Positions 15,812 through 24,457 of a stretch of 27,661 bases of DNA are shown in pieces (the first letter of the stretch is position 1; the number at the start of each line of letters is the position of its first letter). The stretch comes from an uncultured Collinsella sp. GTDB taxonomy: Bacteria; Actinomycetota; Coriobacteriia; Coriobacteriales; Coriobacteriaceae. The notes beneath the pieces are model-generated. The model did no database searches. It saw nothing but the letters and a program-made list of their open reading frames with translations, and was not told the origin of the DNA. The translations under genes and the position numbers were made by a program. Location of the stretch: contig URKT01000021.1 in the NCBI GenBank assembly GCA_900548495.1, forward strand, positions 1-27,661, in the 5' to 3' direction.

Positions 15812-16612
15812 ATGGCAGCACGTGCGGACAACGTTTCGCGTGTCGACCATGATGGAGTTACGTTGGTGGAAGGCGCGACATCCGATGTTCGCTTTGCCTT
15901 CACCGAGCGCGCCGGTGGTGTTTCCGAAGATGCGTACTCCTCACTCAACTTGGGCTCGCATGTTGGCGATGACCCCTTTGCTGTTCAAGAAAATCGTCGT
16001 CGCGCGCTCGAGGCTATGGGTGCCGCCGAGTGCGAGCACAACCTGCTCGTTCCCAATCAGGTCCATGGTGACCATATCGTTGCGGTGACCTCGAACGGCG
16101 CCGATGACCTTGAGGACGTCCGCGAGCAGATTGCCGAGGGCTGCGATGCCATCGTCTGTACGGCGCATAACGTGCCCGTGCTGCTCTGCTTTGCCGACTG
16201 CGTTCCCGTGGTGCAGGTGGCCCCTGGCGGATTTGCCGTGGTGCACTCCGGTTGGAAGGGCACGATTGCACGTATTTCTGCCAAGGCGTGCCAGGCGCTT
16301 TGCGATGCTGCCGGCTGCGATGCGAGCGACGTTTCCGCCTATATCGGCCCCCATATCTTGGGTGACGAATATGAAGTATCCCAGGAGCTCATGGATCGCT
16401 TTGCCGCCGAGTTCTCTTGCATCGATGCGAGTACCTCTCGCATGCTCGATCTTTCCGCTGCCATTCGCGAGGCGCTGGTAGATGTCGGTGTCGACGCGGA
16501 TAATATCGTGGATACCCAGCTTTCGACTGTGCGTCAGAACGACCGCTTTTATTCCTACCGTAACGAGGACGGCACCTGTGGGCGCCATGCTGCGATCGGC
16601 GTGATGCTATGA
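15812..16612 (+). CDS. pgeF: PgeF/YfiH family protein (YlmD)
   Basis: This family (also called multicopper polyphenol oxidase or LACC1-like) has purine nucleoside-related activity in some members, and E. coli PgeF helps correct wrongly built peptidoglycan precursors. The 266-residue protein has the conserved metal ligands H85 (NQVHGD), C130 (FADCVPV) and H145 (HSGWKG), plus GPHI and SYRNEDGTCGRHAAI near the C-terminus. ATG 15812 sits 7 bases after AGGAGG (15799-15804); an ATG at 15746 has no such support. It is the usual gene after ftsZ in Gram-positives. Here its stop overlaps the pstS start (ATGA), so it is translationally coupled to phosphate uptake. Confidence 0.9.
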   Translation: MAARADNVSRVDHDGVTLVEGATSDVRFAFTERAGGVSEDAYSSLNLGSHVGDDPFAVQENRRRALEAMGAAECEHNLLVPNQVHGDHIVAVTSNGADDLEDVREQIAEGCDAIVCTAHNVPVLLCFADCVPVVQVAPGGFAVVHSGWKGTIARISAKACQALCDAAGCDASDVSAYIGPHILGDEYEVSQELMDRFAAEFSCIDASTSRMLDLSAAIREALVDVGVDADNIVDTQLSTVRQNDRFYSYRNEDGTCGRHAAIGVML

Positions 16613-17445
16613 GAAAGATCGTATCGGTCCTGAGCGCCGCTGTGCTTACACTTACGCTGTGCGCCTGTTCTTCGGGATCTTCTACCTCTTCCATTACTGT
16701 CGCTGGCTCCACGACCTGCCTTCCTATCGCCGAGATTGCGGCCGAGGGCTTTAAGGAGGAGACCGGCATCGACGTGCTCGTTTCCGGTTTGGGTTCTTCC
16801 GCTGGCATCGAGGCCGTCAGCGCCGGCACGGCCGATATCGCCAGCTCCTCCCGTGGACTCAATGCCGACGAACAGGATCTGGGCCTGACTCCCATCGTCA
16901 TTGCCCACGACGGTATCGCGGTCATCGTGAACGACGATAACCCGGTCGATAACCTCTCGACCGAGCAGCTCCGCGATATTTACGCCGGCAAGATCACCAA
17001 CTGGAAAGAAGTCGGTGGCGAGGACCTGAGGATTCAGGTTATCAACCGAGATGAGGCGTCCGGCACGCGTGAGGCCTTTCGCACCATCGTGATGGACGGC
17101 ACCCCCTTCGATCGCCGCTCGGCCGTTCTTTCGGGCACGGGCCAGGTGCGCGACGTGGTATCTCGTTCGCGTGGGGCCATCGGCTACATTTCGCTGGGCT
17201 TCGTCGATAGCCTCAACGCCAAGACCTCGGTCAAGGCCGTCTCGGTCAATCATGTTGAGGCGTCCGAGAAGACGGTCGCGAGCGGCGGCTATCCCATCTC
17301 GCGCGACCTTTACTTCTTTGTTAAGGGTGCGCCTTCGCAGCAGGCGCAGGATTACATCGACTACGTGACGTCCGAAAAGATGGACAAGCAGATTCGCGAG
17401 GCGGGCTTTATCCCCGTCACCAACGACGAGAAGGGGAGTGAGTAG
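16609..17445 (+). CDS. pstS: Phosphate-binding lipoprotein PstS
   Basis: PstS captures phosphate outside the membrane and delivers it to the PstCAB importer. The 278-residue protein starts with a lipoprotein signal (MRKIVSV then a hydrophobic run) ending in the lipobox LCAC, with Cys20 as the likely lipidated residue. Phosphate-contact motifs typical of PstS are visible: VAGSTTCLPIAE, ASSSRGLN and NRDEASGTREAF. YISLGFVD and the ITNWKEVGG segment also match the family. The ATG overlaps the pgeF stop by four bases, and no strong ribosome site lies ahead, which suggests coupling. pstC follows after one base. Confidence 0.95.
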   Translation: MRKIVSVLSAAVLTLTLCACSSGSSTSSITVAGSTTCLPIAEIAAEGFKEETGIDVLVSGLGSSAGIEAVSAGTADIASSSRGLNADEQDLGLTPIVIAHDGIAVIVNDDNPVDNLSTEQLRDIYAGKITNWKEVGGEDLRIQVINRDEASGTREAFRTIVMDGTPFDRRSAVLSGTGQVRDVVSRSRGAIGYISLGFVDSLNAKTSVKAVSVNHVEASEKTVASGGYPISRDLYFFVKGAPSQQAQDYIDYVTSEKMDKQIREAGFIPVTNDEKGSE

Positions 17446-17446
17446 C

Positions 17447-18373
17447 ATGGAAGCACAGGAAAACTCCCAGACTGAGCAGAATGTTCAGACGCCCAAGAAG
17501 CGCGAGCTGGCGCTCGTATCGCGCAGTACCTATATCAAGGAGAAGGCGCTGCAGTGGATCTTCTTTGCCTGCGCGTTCTTGGCGGTCGTTACCGTCATCC
17601 TGATTTTTGTCTTTACCACGTACTCGGCGCTGCCCGTCTTTACCGACATCGGTCTGGCGGACTTCTTTAGTTTTACGTGGGCGCCCTCTGAGGGCCACTA
17701 CGGCATCATGTCGCTGCTTGCCGGCTCAGGTCTGGTGACCGTCGGTGCGCTCGCCATGGGCGTGCCGCTGGGCGTAGGTACGGCCGTGTACCTGGTCGAG
17801 ATCGCCAGCAAGCGCGTGCGCAAGCTCATCAGCCCTGCCGTTGACCTGTTGGCCGGCATCCCTTCTATCATCTATGGTTTCTTTGGCATGATCATCATTC
17901 GTCCGTTTATCGCGCAACTGACCGGTGGTCTTGGTTTTGGTGCGCTGACAGCGTGGTTCGTGCTCGCCATCATGATCGTCCCTACCATCACGACGCTTAC
18001 CATCGATGCTCTCAATTCCATTCCCATGGGTATTCGCGAGGCGTCGTATGCCATGGGCGCCACCAAGTGGCAGACCATCTATAAGGTCGTGTTACCTGCC
18101 GCCAAGCTGGGCATTGTGGACGCCATCGTTTTGGGCATGGGGCGCGCCATCGGCGAGACTATGGCCGTGCTCATGGTCGTGGGCAATGCTCCGGTCATTC
18201 CCGATAGCATCGCGAGCCCCATCTCGACGCTCACGAGCCAGATTGCGCTCGACATGAGCTATTCCTCGGGTCTGCACCGCTCGGCGCTGTTCGGCATGGG
18301 TGTGGTCCTGTTTATCATCTCCGCCACGCTGGTGGGCATCGTCCGTCTGATTTCCAAGAAGAAGAGGGGGTAG
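17447..18373 (+). CDS. pstC: Phosphate ABC transporter permease PstC
   Basis: PstC is one of the two membrane permeases of the PstSCAB importer. The 308-residue protein has a polar N-terminus of about 35 residues and then about six membrane segments. The ABC-coupling loop is visible as IREASYAMGATKWQTIYKVVLPAAKLGIVDAIVLGMGRAIGETMAV, the form typical of phosphate permeases. ATG 17447 is favoured because AAGGGGAG (17431-17438) lies 8 bases upstream; a GTG at 17438 falls inside that site. It begins one base after the pstS stop and ends 3 bases before pstA. Confidence 0.95.
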   Translation: MEAQENSQTEQNVQTPKKRELALVSRSTYIKEKALQWIFFACAFLAVVTVILIFVFTTYSALPVFTDIGLADFFSFTWAPSEGHYGIMSLLAGSGLVTVGALAMGVPLGVGTAVYLVEIASKRVRKLISPAVDLLAGIPSIIYGFFGMIIIRPFIAQLTGGLGFGALTAWFVLAIMIVPTITTLTIDALNSIPMGIREASYAMGATKWQTIYKVVLPAAKLGIVDAIVLGMGRAIGETMAVLMVVGNAPVIPDSIASPISTLTSQIALDMSYSSGLHRSALFGMGVVLFIISATLVGIVRLISKKKRG

Positions 18374-18376
18374 GCT

Positions 18377-19282
18377 ATGTCCGATTCCGTTGACACGACG
18401 GTCGATACGACCTCGTCGCGCGAGCGCATCAAGCGTGCCCTTTCCCACGGCAAGAAGGGCCGCATCAACAAGGACCTGTCCAACAAGACCATGCTTGGCG
18501 TGTTCCGTGCCGCTGCCTACATCACCACGCTGGTGCTGGTCGCTATCATCGCCTACGTGGTCATCAACGGCCTGCCACACATCTCGCTCGACTTTATCTT
18601 CGGTTGGCCCCAGGGCGTCAACGCCGAGGGCGGTATTTGGCCCACGATCGTCTCGACCGTCTATGTGACGGCGCTCGCCATGCTTATCTGCACGCCGATC
18701 GCTGTGCTGGCAGCCGTCTATCTGGCCGAGTACGCCAAGCAGGGCAAGGTCGTCGAGCTCATTCGCTACGCTGCCGACGCTTTGGCCTCGGTGCCCTCCA
18801 TCGTTATGGGTCTGTTTGGCTACGCCTTGTTTGTCGAGGCCATGGGCTTGGGCCTTTCGATGGTCTCTGCCGCCCTGGCACTCGCGCTCTTGATGCTTCC
18901 CATCGTCATGCGCACCACCGAAGAGGCCATTCGCGCCGTTCCGCGCTATATCCGTTGGGGCGCGTACGGCCTGGGCGCCACCAAGTGGCAGGTTGTCTCC
19001 AAGATCGTGCTTCCTTCTGCCTTTGGCCGTATTGCCACGGGCATCGTCCTCGCCATCGGCCGTGCCATTGGCGAGACCGCGGTGGTGCTCTACACCATGG
19101 GGCAGGCCATCAATCTACCTATTTCGCCGCTCGATTCCGGCCGCCCCATGACGGTTCACCTGTACCTGCTTGCCAACGACGGCATCAACATGAACGCAGC
19201 CTACGGCACCGCGCTCTTGCTGATGGTGATCATTCTGGCCTTCAACCTGTTTGCGCGCTTCCTGTCGCGCAAGCGTCGCTAG
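18377..19282 (+). CDS. pstA: Phosphate ABC transporter permease PstA
   Basis: PstA is the second permease of the phosphate importer. The 301-residue protein has a charged N-terminus (about 1-45), then about six membrane segments and the coupling loop AVPRYIRWGAYGLGATKWQVVSKIVLPSAFGRIATGIVLAIGRAIGETAVVL. The final GRPMTVHLYLLANDG segment is common in PstA. The ATG at 18377 follows GAAGAGGGGG at the end of pstC. pstB starts 12 bases downstream. Confidence 0.95.
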   Translation: MSDSVDTTVDTTSSRERIKRALSHGKKGRINKDLSNKTMLGVFRAAAYITTLVLVAIIAYVVINGLPHISLDFIFGWPQGVNAEGGIWPTIVSTVYVTALAMLICTPIAVLAAVYLAEYAKQGKVVELIRYAADALASVPSIVMGLFGYALFVEAMGLGLSMVSAALALALLMLPIVMRTTEEAIRAVPRYIRWGAYGLGATKWQVVSKIVLPSAFGRIATGIVLAIGRAIGETAVVLYTMGQAINLPISPLDSGRPMTVHLYLLANDGINMNAAYGTALLLMVIILAFNLFARFLSRKRR

Positions 19283-19294
19283 TTAAGGAGTCCC

Positions 19295-20098
<804 letters not shown>

Positions 20099-20123
20099 TC
20101 GGTGCGACTAGTCCCAAGCTGAT

Positions 20124-20170
20124 CGGACCTGGTCCGGTGTATATTCACTGTGCGGGCGGCATGACCGCAC
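20124..20170 (+). promoter_or_regulatory. phoU leader with palindrome and hairpin
   Basis: The pstB-phoU gap holds a perfect palindrome CGGACC-T-GGTCCG (20124-20136), directly followed by a -10-like TATATT (20140-20145). Next comes a 6-bp inverted repeat GTGCGG (20150-20155) and CCGCAC (20165-20170) in what would be the transcript leader. No clear -35 is seen. This looks like a separate, regulated phoU promoter. The first palindrome could also act as an RNA hairpin that reduces read-through from pstB. Confidence 0.45.
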
Positions 20171-20190
20171 CCAACTGATTGGAGTGAACC

Positions 20191-21048
20191 ATGCGCAAAC
20201 TGTTTTCCCGTCAGCTCGTCGAGGCCCGTCACGAGATGCTGAGCATCTATGAGGCCGTCGATCTGGCCCTCCACGATGCCGTTAAGGCCTATGTGACCGA
20301 CGACCGCAAGCTCGCCACCAAGACCAAGAAGCGCACGCTTTCGATTGACGCGCGCTGCGCTAACCTGGAGGCCGTGTGCTACAACCTGATCGCCACGCAG
20401 TCACCGGTCGCCTCCGACTTCCGCTTGCTGCAGACGATCATCTACGTCGACTTTAACCTGCAGCGCATGACCGATAAGGTTCGCCAGATCTGCCGCGCCA
20501 CGCGTCATATGATCAAGGCCGACATCTCGCTGCCCCAGGAGCTCGTCGGTACGGTCGAGGCCGAGGCTGAGGCCGTCTACCAGGTGCTGGGCTCTTCGCT
20601 TTCTGCGCTCGTCACTAACGACATGTCCATCATCTGCAGCCTGGCCGTCGAGGACGAGCCGGTGCATGCGGCGTACGAGAAGTTCTTCCGCACCTTTAAC
20701 CGCATGGACACGGGCGATTTTATGGACGACGACAGCAACTATGACGACCTGCGCCGCGCCATCATGGTTTCGCGCTACCTCGATCGCATCGCCTCGATTT
20801 CCATCGATGCCGCCTGCCGTCTGACCTTCCTGTTGACTGGTCAGCGCATGAATGCCGGCGATATCGCCCGCACTGATGAGGATGAGCTCGAGAGCATGCG
20901 CGTGCCTTCGGGCGAGGGTGTTATCATGAGGCCCGCCGTCGACGCTCGCTACGTTGCCAAGGTGCCCGCTAACGAGGTCAGCGAGGGTCTTCGCTACCTG
21001 CTCGATCATCTTGAGGATGAGGACGATGGCGAGGACGACGAGGAGTAA
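20191..21048 (+). CDS. phoU: Phosphate signalling protein PhoU
   Basis: PhoU is a cytoplasmic helical protein that couples Pst transporter state to the PhoR-type sensor kinase and limits phosphate uptake. The 285-residue product begins with the PhoU-like MRKLFSRQLVEARHEMLSIYEAVDLALHDAVKAY and shows two PhoU-type helical repeats, including ATQSPVASDFRLLQTIIYVDFNLQRMTDKVRQICR and YDDLRRAIMVSRYLDRIASISIDAA. It is longer than the common 220-240 residues because of a C-terminal extension with a very acidic end (HLEDEDDGEDDEE). A ribosome site (TTGGAGTG) lies upstream. No phoR or phoB gene is seen nearby. Confidence 0.92.
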   Translation: MRKLFSRQLVEARHEMLSIYEAVDLALHDAVKAYVTDDRKLATKTKKRTLSIDARCANLEAVCYNLIATQSPVASDFRLLQTIIYVDFNLQRMTDKVRQICRATRHMIKADISLPQELVGTVEAEAEAVYQVLGSSLSALVTNDMSIICSLAVEDEPVHAAYEKFFRTFNRMDTGDFMDDDSNYDDLRRAIMVSRYLDRIASISIDAACRLTFLLTGQRMNAGDIARTDEDELESMRVPSGEGVIMRPAVDARYVAKVPANEVSEGLRYLLDHLEDEDDGEDDEE

Positions 21049-21085
21049 GTAACCCCGTTCGTCGAAAGATTGTAAATACCTAAGT

Positions 21086-21122
21086 GAGCGCGGCCTTGCA
21101 CATGCGGGGCCGCGCTCTTGCG
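21086..21122 (+). terminator. Terminator after phoU
   Basis: GAGCGCGGCC (21086-21095) pairs perfectly with GGCCGCGCTC (21108-21117), a 10-bp GC-rich stem with a 12-base loop. The T tract after it is short and interrupted (TTGCG). It most likely ends the pst-phoU transcript, 38 bases after the stop, but may be leaky toward yggS. Confidence 0.75.
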
Positions 21123-21167
21123 TTAGCATGGGACTACTTGTTTGGCTGTCAGCGGAGGCGATTAGCA

Positions 21168-21905
21168 ATGGATAACTATTTGGACTTGATGCGCGCTCGC
21201 CGCGAGCAGATTCTGGAACGTTTTTATGCGGCGCTCGATCGCGCGGGCCGCCCCCACGACGCCGCGTGCCTCATTGCCGTGTCCAAGACCGTTGGTGTCG
21301 ATGAGACCGTTGCCGCCATCCAGGCGGGGTATCGCCATTTTGCCGAGAACCGCCCGCAGGAGCTGGTTCGCAAGCTCACGGGTCTGGCGGAGCATCCGGA
21401 GCTGCCCGAGGTGCGCTTCGATATGATCGGCAACCTGCAGACTAATAAGATTAATGCGGTGCTGGGCTCAGCCGAGCTGATTCACTCGGTGGGTTCGCTG
21501 CATCTGGCGCAGGCGATCTCGAGCCGTGCTGTTCGCAAGATTGAGGCAGGCGAGCTCGCCGGCCCCCAGCGTGTGCTCATTGAGGTCAATGTGAGTGGTG
21601 AGGAGTCGAAGGGAGGCTTTTCGCCCGATGAGATTCGCGCCGCCGCGGGTGAGCTTGCGGAACTTGAGGGAATTTGCGTGCAGGGGCTTATGACTATGGC
21701 GCCCCGGGGGAATAAGGATGTGGCACGCCGCACCTTTGCGGGGCTTCGTGAGCTGAGGGATGAGCTGGAGGCGGCGCATCCCGATTTGAACCTGCCTGAG
21801 CTTTCCTGCGGCATGAGCGAGGACTTTGAGTCTGCCCTTGAGGAGGGCTCTACGCTCGTTCGCCTGGGCAGGGTAGTATTTAGCCCGGAGTTTGCAGTAA
21901 AATAA
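21168..21905 (+). CDS. yggS: PLP homeostasis protein YggS/YlmE
   Basis: YggS (PLPBP) binds pyridoxal phosphate and keeps vitamin B6 and amino acid pools balanced; it has no known catalytic reaction. The 245-residue protein is a single alanine racemase-like barrel with the PLP lysine K40 in LIAVSKTV, then FAENRPQELVRK, FDMIGNLQTNKIN (family usually H-I-G-x-L-Q), IEVNVSGEESKGGF, GLMTMAP and LSCGMSEDFESALEEGSTLVRLG. ATG 21168 lies 9 bases after GGAGG (21154-21158). It normally sits next to pgeF and sepF; here pst-phoU lies between it and pgeF. Confidence 0.94.
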   Translation: MDNYLDLMRARREQILERFYAALDRAGRPHDAACLIAVSKTVGVDETVAAIQAGYRHFAENRPQELVRKLTGLAEHPELPEVRFDMIGNLQTNKINAVLGSAELIHSVGSLHLAQAISSRAVRKIEAGELAGPQRVLIEVNVSGEESKGGFSPDEIRAAAGELAELEGICVQGLMTMAPRGNKDVARRTFAGLRELRDELEAAHPDLNLPELSCGMSEDFESALEEGSTLVRLGRVVFSPEFAVK

Positions 21906-21965
21906 GGCTCTGAAGTGCGCACTGATTATCGGGGCGCCTGCACTAAACCGCGAGAGGACACAACC

Positions 21966-22688
21966 ATGGGCTTCCTTGACGAGATTAAAAATAAGATGCA
22001 CCTGGGCGGCCAGCAGGGTTACGACCAGGGTTATGGCCAGGACGACGACTACGGCTACGATGACGGCTATGACGATAGTTATCAGGGCAACGGCTACAGC
22101 GGTGCTTCGGGCGAGGGCTTCTACACCCAAGACGAGCCGAGCAACGGCCTGCTTGGTCAGACGCGCCGCGGTGAAGCTGAGTCGGTTGCCGTGTATACGC
22201 GCTCCGGTCAGCTGGTCGGCGATGACTCCCGCCATGCCACGACGTATAACCCGCCTTCGCGCTCGCAGGACAGTGTTGCGAGCGGTTATCGTCCTGGTGC
22301 CTATGACACGCCGTCGAGCTACGCCGAGAACACCCGCGCCCGTGCCGCCGCTGCGCCCGCGCCTGCAGCGAGCGATGCCTCGGCCTATGCGAGCAATATC
22401 ATCAACGCCACACCGCAGCTGCCGGCCTATGTCCTGCGCCCCGAGAGCTATGACGACGTGGAGACCGTGGTGCGCCGCGTTCGCACCAAGCAGCCTGTCG
22501 CACTGATTTTTGTGGGCGTACGCACCGAAGTTGCCAAGCGCGTCTTGGACTTCTCTTACGGCTTTGCCTGCGGTCTGGGTGCCACGGTCAAGGAGGTGGG
22601 CGACCGCGTGTTCATGGTGCTGCCCGCCGGTTGCGAGGTCAAAGATTCCGATCTCAAGAAGCTTCGTGCCGACGGCTACCTTAAGTAA
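21966..22688 (+). CDS. sepF: FtsZ membrane anchor SepF
   Basis: SepF binds the FtsZ C-terminus and tethers the Z ring to the membrane. The 240-residue protein has an N-terminal amphipathic membrane-binding helix (MGFLDEIKNKMHLG), a long low-complexity linker rich in Gly, Tyr, Asp and Gln (about 15-50) and then Ala/Pro/Ser, and the C-terminal SepF domain (about 150-235: YVLRPESYDDVETVVRRVRTKQPVALIFVGV then YGFACGLGATVKEVGDRVFMVLPAG). ATG 21966 lies 7 bases after GAGAGGA; the longer form from 21915 would bury the membrane helix. With ftsA not seen, SepF is probably the main FtsZ anchor. Confidence 0.93.
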   Translation: MGFLDEIKNKMHLGGQQGYDQGYGQDDDYGYDDGYDDSYQGNGYSGASGEGFYTQDEPSNGLLGQTRRGEAESVAVYTRSGQLVGDDSRHATTYNPPSRSQDSVASGYRPGAYDTPSSYAENTRARAAAAPAPAASDASAYASNIINATPQLPAYVLRPESYDDVETVVRRVRTKQPVALIFVGVRTEVAKRVLDFSYGFACGLGATVKEVGDRVFMVLPAGCEVKDSDLKKLRADGYLK

Positions 22689-22709
22689 AGACAAGACGAG
22701 GAGATTCCC

Positions 22710-22991
22710 ATCAACATCTACACTATCGTCCAGCTGGTCAACACGCTGTTCAACTTCTATTCCACGCTCATTGTCGTCTACTGCTTTATGACGTGGATTC
22801 CCATGAAGCAGGGTGGTTTGCTTCAGGATATTGCCGCGGTGCTTGATAGCGTGTGCGGTCCGTGGCTCAACCTGTTCCGTCGTTTCATCCCGCCGATGGG
22901 CGGTATCGATTTTTCGCCGGTCGTTGCGATTATTGCGTTGCAGTTGGTGCAGAGGCTGGTTCTGCAGCTTCTTATAGGTATACTCGTGTAG
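22710..22991 (+). CDS. yggT: YggT/YlmG family membrane protein, non-canonical start
   Basis: YggT proteins are small membrane proteins linked to division genes; the molecular role is unclear. The frame encodes a 93-residue protein beginning INIYTIVQLVNTLFNFYSTLIVVYCFMTWIP, with two membrane segments (about 5-28 and 65-90) and the family segment FMTWIPM...PWLNLFRRFIPPMGGIDFSPVVAIIALQL. There is no ATG, GTG or TTG between the sepF stop and the conserved N-terminus. GAGGAG (22698-22703) lies 6 bases before ATC 22710, so ATC is the likely start, or the base is a sequencing error for ATG. The first ATG (22788) is inside the first conserved membrane segment and would give a truncated protein. Confidence 0.82.
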   Translation: MNIYTIVQLVNTLFNFYSTLIVVYCFMTWIPMKQGGLLQDIAAVLDSVCGPWLNLFRRFIPPMGGIDFSPVVAIIALQLVQRLVLQLLIGILV

Positions 22992-23052
22992 AACTGTCTT
23001 AGTAACTTACGTCGGGCGTGTAGCGCCGAGGCGATGAAAAAGGAGACTTGTT

Positions 23053-23727
23053 ATGGCTATTACCCCTGCAGACATCCAGGCTCAGACTTTCTCTGAGGCC
23101 AAGCGTGGCTACGATCCTGCTGAGGTCGACGTCTTCTTGGAGACGCTGTCTTCCGAGGTTGACGCTATGCTCGCTAAGATCGTCGACCTTAAGGGTCGTC
23201 TGACTGCTACCGAGCAGCAGCTTGCCGATGCGCAGGCTCAGCTTGCCCAAGCTCAGGATGCCACCGCCCAGGCCGTTCCTGCCGCCCCCGTGGCTGCTCC
23301 CGCCCCTGACTTCTCCGCTCAGGAGCGCCAGATTTCCGCTGCCCTGATCGCTGCCCAGCAGACCGCTGAGACCATCGTCAACGATGCCAACGAGAACGCT
23401 GAGCGTATCCGCAACGAGGCTGACGCCAAGGCCCGCGAGGTTATCCGCCAGGCTCTGACCGAGAAGCAGGCCGAGCTCGAGGAGATCGATCGTCTCAAGG
23501 CTTCCCGTGAGGAGTTCAAGGCCGAGTATCTCAAGCTCATCCAGCACTTCATGGACGATGCCCAGAATTCCTTCCCGGCCGATCTGATGGCCTCCACGCC
23601 GGTCGGTTCTGCCGCTTCTCCTGCAGTGACTGTTCCCGGCGAGCCGCTGCCCGTCGCTGACCCGGTTGTCCCCGTGGCCGACCCCTTCGCCCCGATCGAC
23701 AACTTTGCTGCCGACGACCTGGACTAA
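23053..23727 (+). CDS. divIVA: Cell division/polarity protein DivIVA
   Basis: DivIVA (Wag31 in actinobacteria) is a coiled-coil protein that gathers at curved membranes of poles and septa and guides growth and division. The 224-residue protein has the conserved N-terminal domain MAITPADIQAQTFSEAKRGYDPAEVDVFLETLSSEVDAML, then coiled coil (about 30-76), an Ala/Pro-rich break (about 77-92), a second coiled coil (about 95-170, NDANENAERIRNEADAKAREVIRQALTEKQAELEEIDRLK) and a Pro/Val/Asp-rich tail. AGGAG (23041-23045) lies 7 bases before the ATG. It is the usual end of the ylm cluster; ylmH, often between yggT and divIVA, is absent. Confidence 0.93.
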   Translation: MAITPADIQAQTFSEAKRGYDPAEVDVFLETLSSEVDAMLAKIVDLKGRLTATEQQLADAQAQLAQAQDATAQAVPAAPVAAPAPDFSAQERQISAALIAAQQTAETIVNDANENAERIRNEADAKAREVIRQALTEKQAELEEIDRLKASREEFKAEYLKLIQHFMDDAQNSFPADLMASTPVGSAASPAVTVPGEPLPVADPVVPVADPFAPIDNFAADDLD

Positions 23728-23753
23728 CATTCGGCCTACAATTTAGTGCCTAG

Positions 23754-23783
23754 AAAGGACCCGCAGCTTGCGGGTCCTTTTTT
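23754..23783 (+). terminator. Rho-independent terminator after divIVA
   Basis: AAAGGACCCGCA (23754-23765) pairs with TGCGGGTCCTTT (23769-23780), with a three-base loop and a T run to 23783. It lies 26 bases after the divIVA stop and ends the yggS-sepF-yggT-divIVA transcript. Confidence 0.93.
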
Positions 23784-23808
23784 ATGACTGTGCCGGGGTG
23801 CGTAACAT

Positions 23809-23845
23809 AAAAACCGAGCCCTGCACATAGTGGCGCAGAACTCGG
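23809..23845 (-). terminator. Terminator of the nitroreductase gene
   Basis: Read on the minus strand, CCGAG (23845-23841) and CTCGG (23818-23814) form an outer stem, with CTGC and GCAG as an inner stem, followed by five T. It lies about 50 bases after the stop of the minus-strand nitroreductase gene and faces the divIVA terminator, a normal convergent arrangement. Confidence 0.75.
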
Positions 23846-23893
23846 CGAACGGGTGAGCGGTCAAGGGTAGGTTTTAAGGCATGTCCCAAAAAT

Positions 23894-24424
23894 CTACTTG
23901 AGGAGGAAGTCGGGGAGGGGAATGGTGCGTGCCTCGCGATGCTTGGGATCGGCGATGTGGTCGGCAGGATAGCCACAGACGAGCATGTGATAGGGATAGA
24001 CGCCCTTGGACAGGTTGAACTGCTCCTGTGCCACCTCAGGCTTGAAATGGCACACCCAGCACGTTCCCAGGCCCTGCTCGGTGGCCTCCATCATCATCTG
24101 ATCACACACGATGGACGTATCGATTTCACTGGAATTCATCTGATCATACGGGCGCACCCAAGCATCATCGGTAGCGCTGCAAATAAGGAAGACAAGCGGG
24201 GCCCCAAAGATAGACCCATCACGAGCAAACCGAGGCTGACAAGCAGCAGCCTTCTCCAGAAGCTCGGGCGTATCCAACACCATCACACGAGAAGGATGAT
24301 TATTGCAAGCAGAAGGAGCAATCCGCCCAGCCTCAACAATGGCATCCACCACAGCCTGCTCAACAGAACGATCCTCAAACTCACGACAAGAATATCGAGA
24401 CCGAGACAGATCCAAATAAGACAT
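23894..24424 (-). CDS. Nitroreductase family protein
   Basis: This is a small FMN-dependent nitroreductase-type protein of 176 residues; substrates cannot be told from sequence. Family features are the N-terminal SRYSCREFEDRSVEQAVVDAIVEAGRIAPSACNNHPSRVMVL (FMN phosphate and ribityl contacts near the R-S-x-R pattern and P-S-x-x-N), then DTSIVCDQMMMEATEQGLGTCWV in the middle and MLVCGYPADH near the end. The ATG at 24424 follows GGAGGG on the minus strand; a longer form from 24490 has only a hydrophobic run with no ribosome site. The first third uses mainly T-ending codons and the last third mainly C-ending ones, an odd shift. Confidence 0.88.
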   Translation of the reverse strand: MSYLDLSRSRYSCREFEDRSVEQAVVDAIVEAGRIAPSACNNHPSRVMVLDTPELLEKAAACQPRFARDGSIFGAPLVFLICSATDDAWVRPYDQMNSSEIDTSIVCDQMMMEATEQGLGTCWVCHFKPEVAQEQFNLSKGVYPYHMLVCGYPADHIADPKHREARTIPLPDFLLK

Positions 24425-24457
24425 ACAAGCCCTCCAACAATTAAAAATCAAACAAAC

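Noticed and set aside
22788..22991. Short form of YggT starting at ATG 22788
   Set aside because: It would lose the conserved first membrane segment and has no ribosome site, whereas GAGGAG stands at the right distance from ATC 22710.
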